From positions 1 to 64,000 of the forward strand of contig CAXMSE010000027.1 of the NCBI GenBank assembly GCA_964196195.1: DNA of 64,000 bases. Reading direction: 5' to 3'. How positions within the stretch are numbered: position 1 is the stretch's first letter; every line of letters begins with the position of its first letter. The notes beneath the pieces are model-generated. The model had not been told where the DNA came from and searched no databases. It saw only the letters and a list, made by a program, of their open reading frames with translations. This document shows positions 31,567-40,412 of the stretch, piece after piece. Made by a program: the position numbers and the translations under genes. This DNA is from OFTM10 sp964196195 (GTDB lineage: Bacteria; Actinomycetota; Acidimicrobiia; Acidimicrobiales; Aldehydirespiratoraceae).

Positions 31567-33714
31567 ATGAGTGCCATCCCGGACTTCACCACCGTCGATT
31601 TCGGCGGCGCCGGATCGGCCATCGCCGACCCCCGGTCGACCGACCTCGACGACCTCGTGTGGCACACGCCGGAGGGCATCGACATCCCTTCGGTGGTGGG
31701 CGCCGACGACATCGCCGATCTCGACTTCCTCGACACCTATCCCGGCATTGCCCCGTTCCTACGCGGGCCCTACCCCACCATGTACGTCAACCAGCCGTGG
31801 ACGATCCGCCAATACGCCGGCTTCTCCACCGCCGAGGAATCCAACGCCTTCTACCGGCGCAACCTGGCGGCGGGCCAGAAGGGCCTGTCGGTCGCCTTCG
31901 ACCTCGCGACCCACCGGGGTTACGACTCCGACAACCCCCGAGTACACGGCGACGTGGGCATGGCGGGTGTGGCCATCGATTCGATCCTCGACATGCGCCA
32001 ACTTTTCGATGGCATCCCGCTCGATCAGATGAGCGTGAGCATGACGATGAACGGTGCGGTCCTGCCGATTCTCGCCCTCTACGTGGTGGCCGGTGAAGAG
32101 CAGGGGGTGAAGCCGGAGCAGCTCGTGGGAACGATCCAGAACGACATTCTCAAGGAGTTCATGGTCCGCAACACCTACATCTACCCCCCGCCCGCGAGCA
32201 TGCGGATCATCTCCGACATCTTCGCGTTCACATCGGAGCACATGGGAAAGTTCAACTCGATCTCGATCTCGGGCTACCACATGCAGGAGGCCGGGGCCAC
32301 CGCCGATCTGGAGCTGGCGTACACCCTGGCCGACGGGGTGGAGTACGTGAGGGCCGGGATCGAGGCGGGCCTCGACGTCGACCAGTTCGCCCCCCGCCTC
32401 AGCTTCTTCTGGGGCATCGGCATGAACTTCTTCATGGAGATCGCCAAGCTGCGAGCGGCCCGCATGCTTTGGGCGAAGCTGATGGCCCAGTTCGGCCCCG
32501 AGAATCCGAAGTCGTCATCGCTGCGCACCCACTCCCAGACCAGCGGCTGGAGCCTCACCGCCCAAGACGTCTACAACAACGTCACCCGCACCTGCGTCGA
32601 AGCGATGGCCGCGACCCAGGGCCACACCCAGTCGCTGCACACCAACGCCCTCGACGAGGCTCTCGCCCTCCCCACCGATTTCTCAGCTCGGATCGCCCGC
32701 AACACCCAACTCTTTCTCCAGCAGGAGAGCGGCACCTCACGCACAGTCGACCCGTGGGGAGGTAGCCACCACGTCGAATGGATCACCAACGAGCTGGCCC
32801 GAAAGGCGTGGGCCCACATCGAAGAGGTTGAAGCGATCGGTGGTATGGCCGCAGCGATCGACGCCGGGATCCCGAAACTCAGGATCGAGGAGGCAGCCGC
32901 TCGCACCCAGGCCCGGATCGATTCCGGCCAGCAGGCTGTCATCGGGCTCAACAAGTACCGCCTCGATGAGGCAGAAGAGATCGAAGTGCTGAGGATCGAC
33001 AACGCCCAGGTGCGCGCCGCCCAGCTCGTCAAGCTCGACCAGCTCAGAGCCGAGCGCAACGGCGCCGAGGTCGACGAGGTACTCCTCGCCTTGTCGCGTG
33101 CCGCCGACACCGGCACCGGCAACCTGCTCGCGCTGGCTATCGACGCCGCCAGGGCGAAGGCCACCGTGGGAGAGATCAGCGACGCGCTCGAAAGCGTCTA
33201 CGGTCGTCATGTCGCCACCATCCGAACCATCGAAGGGGTGTACCGCAGCGAAGTGGGAACCGACTCGAGCTCCATCACCGTCGTTCGCGAGAAGGTAGAT
33301 CAATTCGCGGCTGCCCACGGCCGACGGCCGCGCATACTGATCGCGAAGATGGGTCAGGACGGCCACGATCGTGGTCAGAAGGTGATCGCCACCGCGTTCG
33401 CCGACCTGGGCTTCGATGTCGACATCGGTCCTCTCTTCCAGACTCCTCAGGAAGTGGCCCGCCAAGCTGTGGAGGCCGACGTGCACGTGGTCGGGGCGTC
33501 GTCGTTGGCCGCGGGTCACCTCACCCTCGTACCCCAGCTGCGCGATGAACTCGAGACCCTGGGCCGGCCCGACATCAAGATCACAGTCGGCGGGGTGATA
33601 CCCCCCGCCGATGTTGCCACCCTGCTCGAGATGGGGGCTGTGGCTGTCTACCCGCCGGGAACCGTGATCTCCGACGCTGCTCTCGAACTGCTCGGACACC
33701 TCGCCGCGGGCTGA
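31567..33714 (+). CDS. mutB: methylmalonyl-CoA mutase, large catalytic subunit
   Basis: Adenosylcobalamin-dependent mutase of 715 aa. The TIM-barrel substrate domain has GPYPTMYVNQPWTIRQYAGF, the GLSVAFDLATHRGYDSD block and SHTQTSGWSLTAQDVYNNV-like signatures (HSQTSGWSL here). The C-terminal cobalamin domain shows KMGQDGHDRG with the B12 ligand His (near residue 600), then GASSLAAGH. A Met three codons earlier (31558, GTG) is a possible start. With mutA and meaB nearby, it would feed propionyl-CoA carbon into the TCA cycle. Confidence 0.95.
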   Translation: MSAIPDFTTVDFGGAGSAIADPRSTDLDDLVWHTPEGIDIPSVVGADDIADLDFLDTYPGIAPFLRGPYPTMYVNQPWTIRQYAGFSTAEESNAFYRRNLAAGQKGLSVAFDLATHRGYDSDNPRVHGDVGMAGVAIDSILDMRQLFDGIPLDQMSVSMTMNGAVLPILALYVVAGEEQGVKPEQLVGTIQNDILKEFMVRNTYIYPPPASMRIISDIFAFTSEHMGKFNSISISGYHMQEAGATADLELAYTLADGVEYVRAGIEAGLDVDQFAPRLSFFWGIGMNFFMEIAKLRAARMLWAKLMAQFGPENPKSSSLRTHSQTSGWSLTAQDVYNNVTRTCVEAMAATQGHTQSLHTNALDEALALPTDFSARIARNTQLFLQQESGTSRTVDPWGGSHHVEWITNELARKAWAHIEEVEAIGGMAAAIDAGIPKLRIEEAAARTQARIDSGQQAVIGLNKYRLDEAEEIEVLRIDNAQVRAAQLVKLDQLRAERNGAEVDEVLLALSRAADTGTGNLLALAIDAARAKATVGEISDALESVYGRHVATIRTIEGVYRSEVGTDSSSITVVREKVDQFAAAHGRRPRILIAKMGQDGHDRGQKVIATAFADLGFDVDIGPLFQTPQEVARQAVEADVHVVGASSLAAGHLTLVPQLRDELETLGRPDIKITVGGVIPPADVATLLEMGAVAVYPPGTVISDAALELLGHLAAG

Positions 33715-33734
33715 GGGCGCAGAGCGACCGGAGA

Positions 33735-34025
33735 TCAGTCCTCGGTCTGCACCCTCACCAGGGAGACAACGTTGGGTGCGATGTGTTCTTGGATGATGCG
33801 CTGGTGTTCAGGGTGAGCGGAGTACGCCTTGTAGTCGTCGACCGAGTCGAACTCGGCCACCACTGCCACATCTGCTGTGCCCGGTGCGAGCCCCATGTCG
33901 CGCCCCACCTGGTAGGAGCGGATCTCGGCACAGGTGGGTACGAACGCGCGGAGCTCGGCCACGATGGTGTCGGCTGCATCCTTGGCATCGTCCTTGAGGG
34001 TCATGAGAGCATGATGTCGAATCAT
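33735..34025 (-). CDS. Dabb-family (stress-responsive A/B barrel) protein
   Basis: Small protein of 96 aa, ATG at 34025. MIRHHALMTLKDDAKDAAD opens the ferredoxin-like dimeric alpha/beta barrel; ADVAVVAEFDSVDDYKAYSAHPEHQ is the common central block (shown in part), ending in APNVVSLVRVQ. Dabb proteins occur as dimers, with roles from polyketide cyclisation to stress response; the role here is unknown. It lies on the strand opposite to mutB and meaB, next to the amidase. Confidence 0.8.
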   Translation of the reverse strand: MIRHHALMTLKDDAKDAADTIVAELRAFVPTCAEIRSYQVGRDMGLAPGTADVAVVAEFDSVDDYKAYSAHPEHQRIIQEHIAPNVVSLVRVQTED

Positions 34026-34053
34026 GTGGGAGATCCAAGCACGAATTCGCTCG

Positions 34054-35433
34054 CTACAGGGGATCGATGGGCGTGATTGTCCCGAGCGCGTCCTCCACGA
34101 TCTGGGCCGCGTCGAGGGCGAGGTCGTCGCGCCAGAGGTCGGCGTAGATCTGAACCCCGGTGGGGAGATCATCAACGACTCCGGTGGGCACCGCGGCGGC
34201 GGGGACTCCGAGGATGTTGCCCGGCGTTATGAACGGCAGCACCCGCGACATCAGCTCCAACCCGTCGGGCTCGAGGTCTCTGTCGTGCTCGAACGGGCGA
34301 GTAGCCCACGCGGGGGTGATCATCACGCTGTGCTCGGCGAAGAAGCTCGACCACACCCGGCCCAGCCGGTGGCGTTCGGTGTGGCAGAAAGCCACCGGCA
34401 TGTCGGAGCAGAATTCGGGAGCGCGGGCGAGCATCCCAGCTACCTCGGGGCTGAGGAACTGCTCGAACATCGGTAGGGAGGCGGCAATGTCGAATGCCAT
34501 CATCGAGCTCCAGAGTTCGGTGACCAGGGCAAGCTCCGGCGGAGCTATCTCGGTGATCTCCCAGCCGGCCGCGGCGAGCACGTTGGCCGCTCGGTGGGCG
34601 GCGTCGACACATACAGGATCGACCTCGATGCCTTCGGCCGACACGGCCAGGGCAGCAGTGCGGGGAGTATCGGGGCCGATCAGGGCGACGTCGACCGACA
34701 TCGGATCGCCGGGATCGCGACCGTTGAGTATTCCCAACGCGGCGCGCACATCGCCGATGGTGCGTGCCATAGGGCCTTCACTCGACATGATCTGTCCGTT
34801 GAGGCCAGGGTTCTCCGGCATGGTGGTGTAAACGCGGGGGATGCGGCCTCGGGTGGGCTTCAGAGCGGCGACGCCGTTGCAGTAGGCGGGGTTTCGAACG
34901 GACCCTCCGATGTCGTTTCCAAGGCCCAGGGGAGACATGCCGGTGGCCAGCGCGGCCCCCTCGCCGCCGCTCGATCCCCCGGCAGTGAGGTGGTGAGCCC
35001 ATGGGTTGAACGTGCGGCCCCGCAGGGGGCAGGCGGTGTCGATTCGCAGGCCCATTTCTGGCATGTTGGTGCGACCGATCGGGATCGCTCCAGCAGCCTT
35101 CATCCGGGCGGTCACCGGTGCGTCGGACGTGGGCATCTCGTTGGCCAGAACCTCCACGCCACGGGTGGTGGCCGATCCCACCAGGTCGATGTTTTCCTTC
35201 ACCGTGAAGGGAACACCGTGCATGGGGCCCCGTGAATCACGGTCGGCGGCATCGGCCGAATCTGCGGCCTCTCTGGCTTCGTCGGCGAAAAGTACGGTGA
35301 CGGCGTTGACGCGCTCGTTCACGGCGTCGATGCGGTCGAGGTGGGCGTCGACCACCTCGCGACTCGACACCGTGCCCTCTCGAATCATGGAGGCCAGTTG
35401 CCGAGCCGATCGTCGCCACAGTTCGTGACCCAT
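34054..35433 (-). CDS. amidase (amidase-signature family)
   Basis: Hydrolase of 459 aa. The amidase signature GGSSGGEGAALATG carries the Ser/cis-Ser pair and NDIGGSVRNPAYCNG follows. The catalytic Lys is in PFTVKENID. The family opens carbon-nitrogen bonds in small amides or acts in glutamyl-tRNA amidation; this one stands without GatB/GatC, so a stand-alone amidase is more likely. It sits with the Dabb gene in inverted orientation between mutB and meaB, 74 bases from the meaB start. Confidence 0.9.
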   Translation of the reverse strand: MGHELWRRSARQLASMIREGTVSSREVVDAHLDRIDAVNERVNAVTVLFADEAREAADSADAADRDSRGPMHGVPFTVKENIDLVGSATTRGVEVLANEMPTSDAPVTARMKAAGAIPIGRTNMPEMGLRIDTACPLRGRTFNPWAHHLTAGGSSGGEGAALATGMSPLGLGNDIGGSVRNPAYCNGVAALKPTRGRIPRVYTTMPENPGLNGQIMSSEGPMARTIGDVRAALGILNGRDPGDPMSVDVALIGPDTPRTAALAVSAEGIEVDPVCVDAAHRAANVLAAAGWEITEIAPPELALVTELWSSMMAFDIAASLPMFEQFLSPEVAGMLARAPEFCSDMPVAFCHTERHRLGRVWSSFFAEHSVMITPAWATRPFEHDRDLEPDGLELMSRVLPFITPGNILGVPAAAVPTGVVDDLPTGVQIYADLWRDDLALDAAQIVEDALGTITPIDPL

Positions 35434-35492
35434 GCAGCTCTCCTTCAGGTGCGTCTGACGGAGAAGGGTACGGCGTCGGTCGTGTCGGCGCC

Positions 35493-35498
35493 CATTAG
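35493..35498 (+). promoter_or_regulatory. -10 box of meaB
   Basis: TAGGGT ends nine bases before the ATG at 35508, consistent with a leaderless transcript separate from mutAB. Confidence 0.4.
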
Positions 35499-35507
35499 GG
35501 TTCGGCC

Positions 35508-36488
35508 ATGTCCGACATCGACCTCGACTCCCTTGAGGCTGGTGTGCGCGCTGGCGAGCGCACCTCGATCGGGCAGGCCATCACCCTCGTCGAGTCGACC
35601 CGACCCGACCACCGCGTCGGGGCGGCCGCTCTTCTCGAACGCCTGCTGCCCCACACCGGAGGTGCTCAGCGGGTTGGCATCACCGGGGTGCCCGGCGTGG
35701 GCAAATCGACATTCATCGACGCCCTCGGCACCCATCTCACCTCCACCGGAAGTCGGGTGGCCGTGCTGGCGGTCGACCCGTCGAGCTCTCGAACCGGTGG
35801 CTCGATCCTCGGCGACAAGACCCGGATGGGGAATCTCGCCAACGACGAGAGAGCGTTCATCCGCCCCTCGCCGGCGTCGGGCACCCTGGGCGGAGTCACC
35901 CGAGCTACCCGCGAGGCGATGCTCGTGCTCGAGGCCGCCGGCTACGACGTGGTGATAGTCGAGACCGTGGGCGTGGGGCAGAGCGAGACGGTCGTGCACG
36001 GCATGGTCGATTTGTTTCTCGTCCTCATGCTCGCCGGAGCCGGCGACGAGCTCCAGGGCATCAAGAAGGGTGTGCTGGAGCTCGCCGACATGTTGGCGGT
36101 CAACAAGGCCGATGGCGACAACGTCGAGAAGGCCGAAATCGCCGCCGTCGACTACCGCCGCGCCCTCCATCTGCTCCAGCCTGCTTCACCCAACTGGAGC
36201 CCTCCTGTGCTCACTTGCTCGGGTCTTCTCCGCACCGGGTTGGCGGAGCTTTGGGAACGGGTCGAGTCCCATCGTCTTACCCTCACCGAATCAGGTGAGC
36301 GTGAGCAGCGTCGACGCGAGCAGCAACTGTCGTGGATGAGGTCCATGCTCCGCGAACGCCTGCTAGAGCGGTTCGATGATCACCCCTCGCTCACGACCCT
36401 GCGGCGTGAGCTCGAAGCTGCGGTGCACGATGGAGCCACCACCCCGTCGGTTGCGGTCGATCGCCTTCTCGCCGCGTGGGACGAATGA
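35508..36488 (+). CDS. meaB: methylmalonyl-CoA mutase-associated GTPase (MeaB/ArgK)
   Basis: GTPase of 326 aa in the MeaB/ArgK (G3E-like) family. Walker A is GVPGVGKST near residues 62-70; AVDPSSSRTGGSILGDKTRM is the characteristic long segment; ETVGVGQSE and NKADG (base-recognition NKxD) complete the G motifs. MeaB proofreads and protects the cobalamin of methylmalonyl-CoA mutase, consistent with mutAB two genes upstream. The C-terminal helical extension is of normal length. Confidence 0.95.
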   Translation: MSDIDLDSLEAGVRAGERTSIGQAITLVESTRPDHRVGAAALLERLLPHTGGAQRVGITGVPGVGKSTFIDALGTHLTSTGSRVAVLAVDPSSSRTGGSILGDKTRMGNLANDERAFIRPSPASGTLGGVTRATREAMLVLEAAGYDVVIVETVGVGQSETVVHGMVDLFLVLMLAGAGDELQGIKKGVLELADMLAVNKADGDNVEKAEIAAVDYRRALHLLQPASPNWSPPVLTCSGLLRTGLAELWERVESHRLTLTESGEREQRRREQQLSWMRSMLRERLLERFDDHPSLTTLRRELEAAVHDGATTPSVAVDRLLAAWDE

Positions 36489-36681
36489 GCCTGACGGCGG
36501 CTCCTCTAACGCCCCACATACCGCCCCAGTGCCCGCTATGTCGGTCCACCGATCTCGGAGATTCCCACCCGGCTACTCTCGTGATGTGGAGCGCCCCGGG
36601 TGAGCAAACCTCTTTGGACCGGCACCTGTAGCTCGAGGTGGGCTGGCGCTCACATCGGCAATCTGGAGTGCTTCCGCCCTC

Positions 36682-36999
36682 GTGCTGGCCGCGGCGATCG
36701 TGATGCTCTTTCGCACGATCGCCGTCACCATGGACAGGCGAGAACTAGTGGTTCGGTTCTCCGCTCCCTGGTCGTGGCCGATGCGCATCGCCCGCAAGGA
36801 CATCGAGTCGGTCACCGCCGAAACGATCGATCCGCTCAAATGGGGTGGCTACGGCTACCGCGGCGGTATGCACCTGTTCAAGAGGGCCGCGATCGTGTTG
36901 CGCAAGGGCGACGCCCTCCGATTGAAGCTAAAGAACGGTCGGACCTTGCTCGTCACCGTCGACGGAGCCAGAGAAGCGGTTGAAGTTCTCGACGGCTGA
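36682..36999 (+). CDS. PH-domain-like membrane protein; N-terminus probably frameshifted
   Basis: Open frame of 105 codons from a GTG. One hydrophobic stretch (LAAAIVMLFRTIAVTM) leads into a small beta-rich domain: RRELVVRFSAPWSWPMRI, DIESVTAETIDPLKWGGYGYRG, then GRTLLVTVDGAREAVEVL. The hydrophobic segment continues upstream in frame (LALTSAIWSASALV) without a start, and MSKPLWTGT at 36600 in another frame looks like a lost N-terminus. One missing base near 36644 (TGGGCG to TGGCG) would restore EVGWALTSAIW. A true frameshift or a sequence error are both possible. Confidence 0.6.
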   Translation: MLAAAIVMLFRTIAVTMDRRELVVRFSAPWSWPMRIARKDIESVTAETIDPLKWGGYGYRGGMHLFKRAAIVLRKGDALRLKLKNGRTLLVTVDGAREAVEVLDG

Positions 37000-37027
37000 G
37001 TCGGCACTCACCCGATAGGTTGCGCCG

Positions 37028-37624
37028 ATGCTGACAAGCACGGCGCGCCGACTACCTCAACTGATCATCGGCCTCGCCGTATTCGGATCTGGCCTCGGAC
37101 TCGTCGTGCGGGGTAGCAACGGGCAGGGCTCCTGGACCGTCTTTCACGAGGGCCTGTCGATCCGCACGCCCCTGTCGATCGGCACCGCCACCATCCTCAC
37201 CGGGGCCGTTCTGCTGGTGGTGGTGATCATGATGCGGGTGAAGATCGGCATCGGGACCATCCTCAACATCCTCATCATCGGGCCCTCCACCGACCTCACG
37301 CTCTGGCTGGTGGAGGAGCCGGAATCCGCGGTGGTTCGAGGAGCGTTCACGATCGCCTCGCCCCTCGTGGTCGGCCTGGGATCGAGCCTCTACCTGGGAG
37401 TGCAGCTGGGGCCCGGCACTCGAGATGGGGTCATGACCGGTCTCCACGACCGAGGCATGAGTATCCGTGCCGCTCGCTCCGGTATCGAAGCGGCGGCCTT
37501 CGGCTGCGGGTTCCTTCTGGGAGGAACGGTGGGCTGGGGCACCATCTGGTGGCTGGTGGCCATCGGCCCTACAGTCCAGTGGATGCTGCCATGGTTCGAT
37601 CGCGGACCTCGCATGGCCGGATGA
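37028..37624 (+). CDS. YczE/YitT-type membrane protein
   Basis: Membrane protein of 198 aa with five or six hydrophobic segments, the first at LIIGLAVFGSGLGLVV. The LGTILN-like motif GIGTILNILIIGPSTDL and LGPGTRDGVMTGLHDRG after the fourth segment are typical of the YczE/YyaS family, whose function is poorly known. TAGGTT at 37016-37021 is six bases before the ATG. It is followed after 53 bases by the TSUP transporter gene. Confidence 0.75.
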   Translation: MLTSTARRLPQLIIGLAVFGSGLGLVVRGSNGQGSWTVFHEGLSIRTPLSIGTATILTGAVLLVVVIMMRVKIGIGTILNILIIGPSTDLTLWLVEEPESAVVRGAFTIASPLVVGLGSSLYLGVQLGPGTRDGVMTGLHDRGMSIRAARSGIEAAAFGCGFLLGGTVGWGTIWWLVAIGPTVQWMLPWFDRGPRMAG

Positions 37625-37677
37625 AAGTGGTGAGCCGGGTGCGCCGATAGTCTCTGCTCGACACTGATGGAGCTTCG

Positions 37678-38820
37678 TTGCGGCGGATCGGCAATCACAA
37701 CCGGATCACTCACGCGCCGACCAGCGATGAGTCGAGCGTTTCCTCGTTCCGGGCAGGCGGTGCATGGGCGATCTCGGCCATCCTCACCCTGATCTGGTTG
37801 ATCGTGGTGGTGGCAACGGGCCTCGTGGGCAGGGTCCTCGAGCATTGGGAGTCTGCACTCACCATGCTCGCGGGGAGCTTCCTCGCCGGGTCGTCGCCCG
37901 AGGGCGGTGGCGCGGTTGCCTTCCCCGTTTTCACCAAGGTGCTCCACGTCCATGCTCCGGTGGCCCGCTCGTTCGGCCTCGCCATCCAGGCCGTGGGTAT
38001 GACGGTCGCCTCTGCTTCCATCCTGATCAACCGACGCCCCTTCCATCGGCGCGGTGCCCTGCTCGGATCGCTGGCCGCAACCATCGGCTTCCTGCTGGCG
38101 GTGATCTTCCTCGGCGATCACGACACCGTTTTCTGGCCGCCGTTGATCGGGTCGGGTTGGGTTAAAGCCACCTTCAGTATCGTTCTCGCAACTACTTCGA
38201 TCGCCATGGTGCGTCACCTCCGCCACGGGTCGGCCGACCATGTCGCCCATCGGTGGACCGGCCGTCACGACACCGGTCTCGTAATTGCGGCCTTGGGCGG
38301 AGGGGTTCTGGCCTCCCTCACGGGCACCGGCGCCAACATCGTGGTGTTCCTCTTCCTGGTGGTCCTGGCCGATATCAATCCGAAGGAGGCCCTGGCCTCG
38401 GCGATCATCGTGATGACGGTGGTGTCGTTGGCGGGATTCGTGTTGCTCGGAATCCTCGACGGCCAGCTTTACGTCGAGGTCGATGGGGGTCAGGTGGTGA
38501 TGGTCGGCGATCGTGCCGTGGAGTTGGTGGGAGATCATGCCGATCTTCTCGGACTCTGGCTCGCCGCCATACCGGTTGTGGTGTGGGGGGCACCGCTCGG
38601 TTCTTTCGCGGTATCGCTGGTGAAGGAGTCGGTGCTGGTCCGATTTGTCGCCGTGCTCGCGGCGGTCGAGGTGATCACCACCTTCGTGCTGGTGCCCGAA
38701 CTGCGCCACGACCCGGCTCTGATCGCCTATCTCGCGTTGGGCCTGCTCCTGGTGCCCACCGGCCTGATCTATCTCCGACGCCATCGCGAGCGAATATTCA
38801 CGGGCACTGCTTCAGGCTGA
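37678..38820 (+). CDS. TSUP (TauE/SafE-type) anion exporter
   Basis: Membrane protein of 380 aa with about nine hydrophobic segments. The paired repeats are seen in LAGSFLAGSSPEGGGAVAFP and LGGGVLASLTGTGANIVVF, the two half motifs of the TSUP family. Members export sulfite, sulfoacetate or other organic anions. The start is a TTG and remains uncertain, since the first 30 residues are hydrophilic. The 3' end overlaps the convergent MFS gene by nine bases. Confidence 0.8.
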   Translation: MRRIGNHNRITHAPTSDESSVSSFRAGGAWAISAILTLIWLIVVVATGLVGRVLEHWESALTMLAGSFLAGSSPEGGGAVAFPVFTKVLHVHAPVARSFGLAIQAVGMTVASASILINRRPFHRRGALLGSLAATIGFLLAVIFLGDHDTVFWPPLIGSGWVKATFSIVLATTSIAMVRHLRHGSADHVAHRWTGRHDTGLVIAALGGGVLASLTGTGANIVVFLFLVVLADINPKEALASAIIVMTVVSLAGFVLLGILDGQLYVEVDGGQVVMVGDRAVELVGDHADLLGLWLAAIPVVVWGAPLGSFAVSLVKESVLVRFVAVLAAVEVITTFVLVPELRHDPALIAYLALGLLLVPTGLIYLRRHRERIFTGTASG

Positions 38821-40041
38821 AGCGGGGCTCGTTTCCGGGGCGGGCCTGAGCGAGCGGAGTCGGACCATGGCCCAGGTGCCGGCGACAGGACCCGGTGCCA
38901 GTAGCAAGAAGGCCCAGCCCCAGCCCCAGCGACCCTCGACCACCGGCACGAGAAAGATCGTGAGGACGGTGAGTACGAAACCGGATGCGAGTTGGGTGGT
39001 GAGCGCGGTGCCCACCGACTCCTGATCGGCGATCTCCGAGACGATGGTGGAGAACTGGGCCGAGTCGGCGATCACCCAAAAGCCCCAGAACACACCGAGG
39101 ATGAGCACCAGGAGCGGTGGCGCGTCGACGAGAAATCCTATGAACAAGGCAAAGAAGCCGGAGATGGTCATCGCCGATCCGGCGGCCCATTCTCGCCCCT
39201 TCCGGTCGCTGATCCTTCCCCCCAGCCAGCTCCCGAGCGCTCCGGCACCGATCACCACAAACGCGGCAAGCGACGCCCAGCGGTCGGCGTCTGCGGTGCC
39301 TCGTCGCTCGAGGAGATCGAGATAGAAGACCCCGAACCAAGACCACATGGCGTAGAGCTCCCACATGTGACCGAAATAGCCGAGCGTGGCCAGGCGTAGC
39401 CGTCGGTCAGTGAAGACGACGAAGATACGGCGCCGGTCGAACACGGCTCGGCCGAAGGGATACGGCCCGTCACGGGCACCCCGGTCGGCGATGAGCCCGC
39501 CGATCACCGTGAGAATGGATGTGGCGATGATCGTGGCCTCCCAACCGACTCCGCCCAATGCACTCACGAGGTGAGGAAGGGCCGACCCGAGCGTGAGGGC
39601 GCCCACCATCACTCCGAGCGCAACGCCTCGCCCGGATCGAAACCAGGTCGCGGCGGCTTTCAGGGCGGGAGGGTAGACCAGAGCGAGCCCGGCACCAGTG
39701 AAGCCACGCCCTACCAGGGCAATGGCGGCGTTGGGCGCGATGAGCAGGCTGAGGTTGGCGATCGAAGCGAACACAGCCCCGATCAGGACCAGGCGCCGGG
39801 GGGCGATGAGGTCGGCGAGGTTGAACACCGACGACACGACCGCACCCAGAACGAAGCCGATCTGCACCGCGATCGTGAGCCAGGATCCGCCGACTCGCGA
39901 AAGGTTGAATTCGGCACGAAGCTCCGACAGCACAGCAGCCGCTGCAAACCAGGTCGTCATCGACAGCACCATGGCGGTGGCGAGTATCGCGAGCTGGCGG
40001 TATGCGACCGGCGGTTCAGTCGTCTTGGATCTCAACGTCAC
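38812..40041 (-). CDS. MFS transporter
   Basis: Major facilitator of about 409 aa with twelve predicted helices. The loop 2-3 motif in the first half is weak (NLADLIAPRRLVLIGA), but GRGFTGAGLALVYPPALKA and the C-terminal half repeat, GGRISDRKGREWAAGSAMT, are clear. The substrate is unknown. I place the start at the GTG at 40041, which overlaps the end of the DUF427 gene by 26 bases; a TTG at 40053 is possible. It is convergent with, and overlaps, the TSUP gene. Confidence 0.8.
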   Translation of the reverse strand: MTLRSKTTEPPVAYRQLAILATAMVLSMTTWFAAAAVLSELRAEFNLSRVGGSWLTIAVQIGFVLGAVVSSVFNLADLIAPRRLVLIGAVFASIANLSLLIAPNAAIALVGRGFTGAGLALVYPPALKAAATWFRSGRGVALGVMVGALTLGSALPHLVSALGGVGWEATIIATSILTVIGGLIADRGARDGPYPFGRAVFDRRRIFVVFTDRRLRLATLGYFGHMWELYAMWSWFGVFYLDLLERRGTADADRWASLAAFVVIGAGALGSWLGGRISDRKGREWAAGSAMTISGFFALFIGFLVDAPPLLVLILGVFWGFWVIADSAQFSTIVSEIADQESVGTALTTQLASGFVLTVLTIFLVPVVEGRWGWGWAFLLLAPGPVAGTWAMVRLRSLRPAPETSPASA

Positions 40042-40306
40042 GCCAGAAGCCAACCCTATTTGTCACCAGGCGTCGAGCCAGCGGCCAAGGGCGTCGATAC
40101 TCGAAGGCCGAATCGAGCGCCAGGTCGTCGTCGCCCTGGACATGGAAGTAGGAGGCCTTGCCCTTCCAGAAGCATTGGCTCGTGGTTGGACTATCGACCA
40201 AGGCACCCTCGGCCACACTGTCGAGCGGGAAGTAGGTGATGCCCTCGACCCGTCGGATGTCGTCGCTCTCGGCCACCACCACGCCGTTATAGATCGCTTT
40301 TGTCAT
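40016..40306 (-). CDS. DUF427 protein
   Basis: Protein of 96 aa with the DUF427 pattern: MTKAIYNGVVVAESDDIRRV opens, then TYFPLDSVAEGALVDSPTTS, CFWKGKASYFHV and VGFWRDVEI. The fold is a small beta barrel; function is unknown. It precedes the MFS gene on the same strand, with overlap, and is divergent from the aldehyde dehydrogenase gene, whose start lies 106 bases away. Confidence 0.8.
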   Translation of the reverse strand: MTKAIYNGVVVAESDDIRRVEGITYFPLDSVAEGALVDSPTTSQCFWKGKASYFHVQGDDDLALDSAFEYRRPWPLARRLVTNRVGFWRDVEIQDD

Positions 40307-40412
40307 GCTGGGGAAACCGCCCCTGTGGTCTCCCAATTCCACGGTTTCCGGGTTGTTATCGCCGGGCGCCGGTGCGAGGGTTGGGCCGATCGCAGGTTGA
40401 ACGGAGTCCCTC

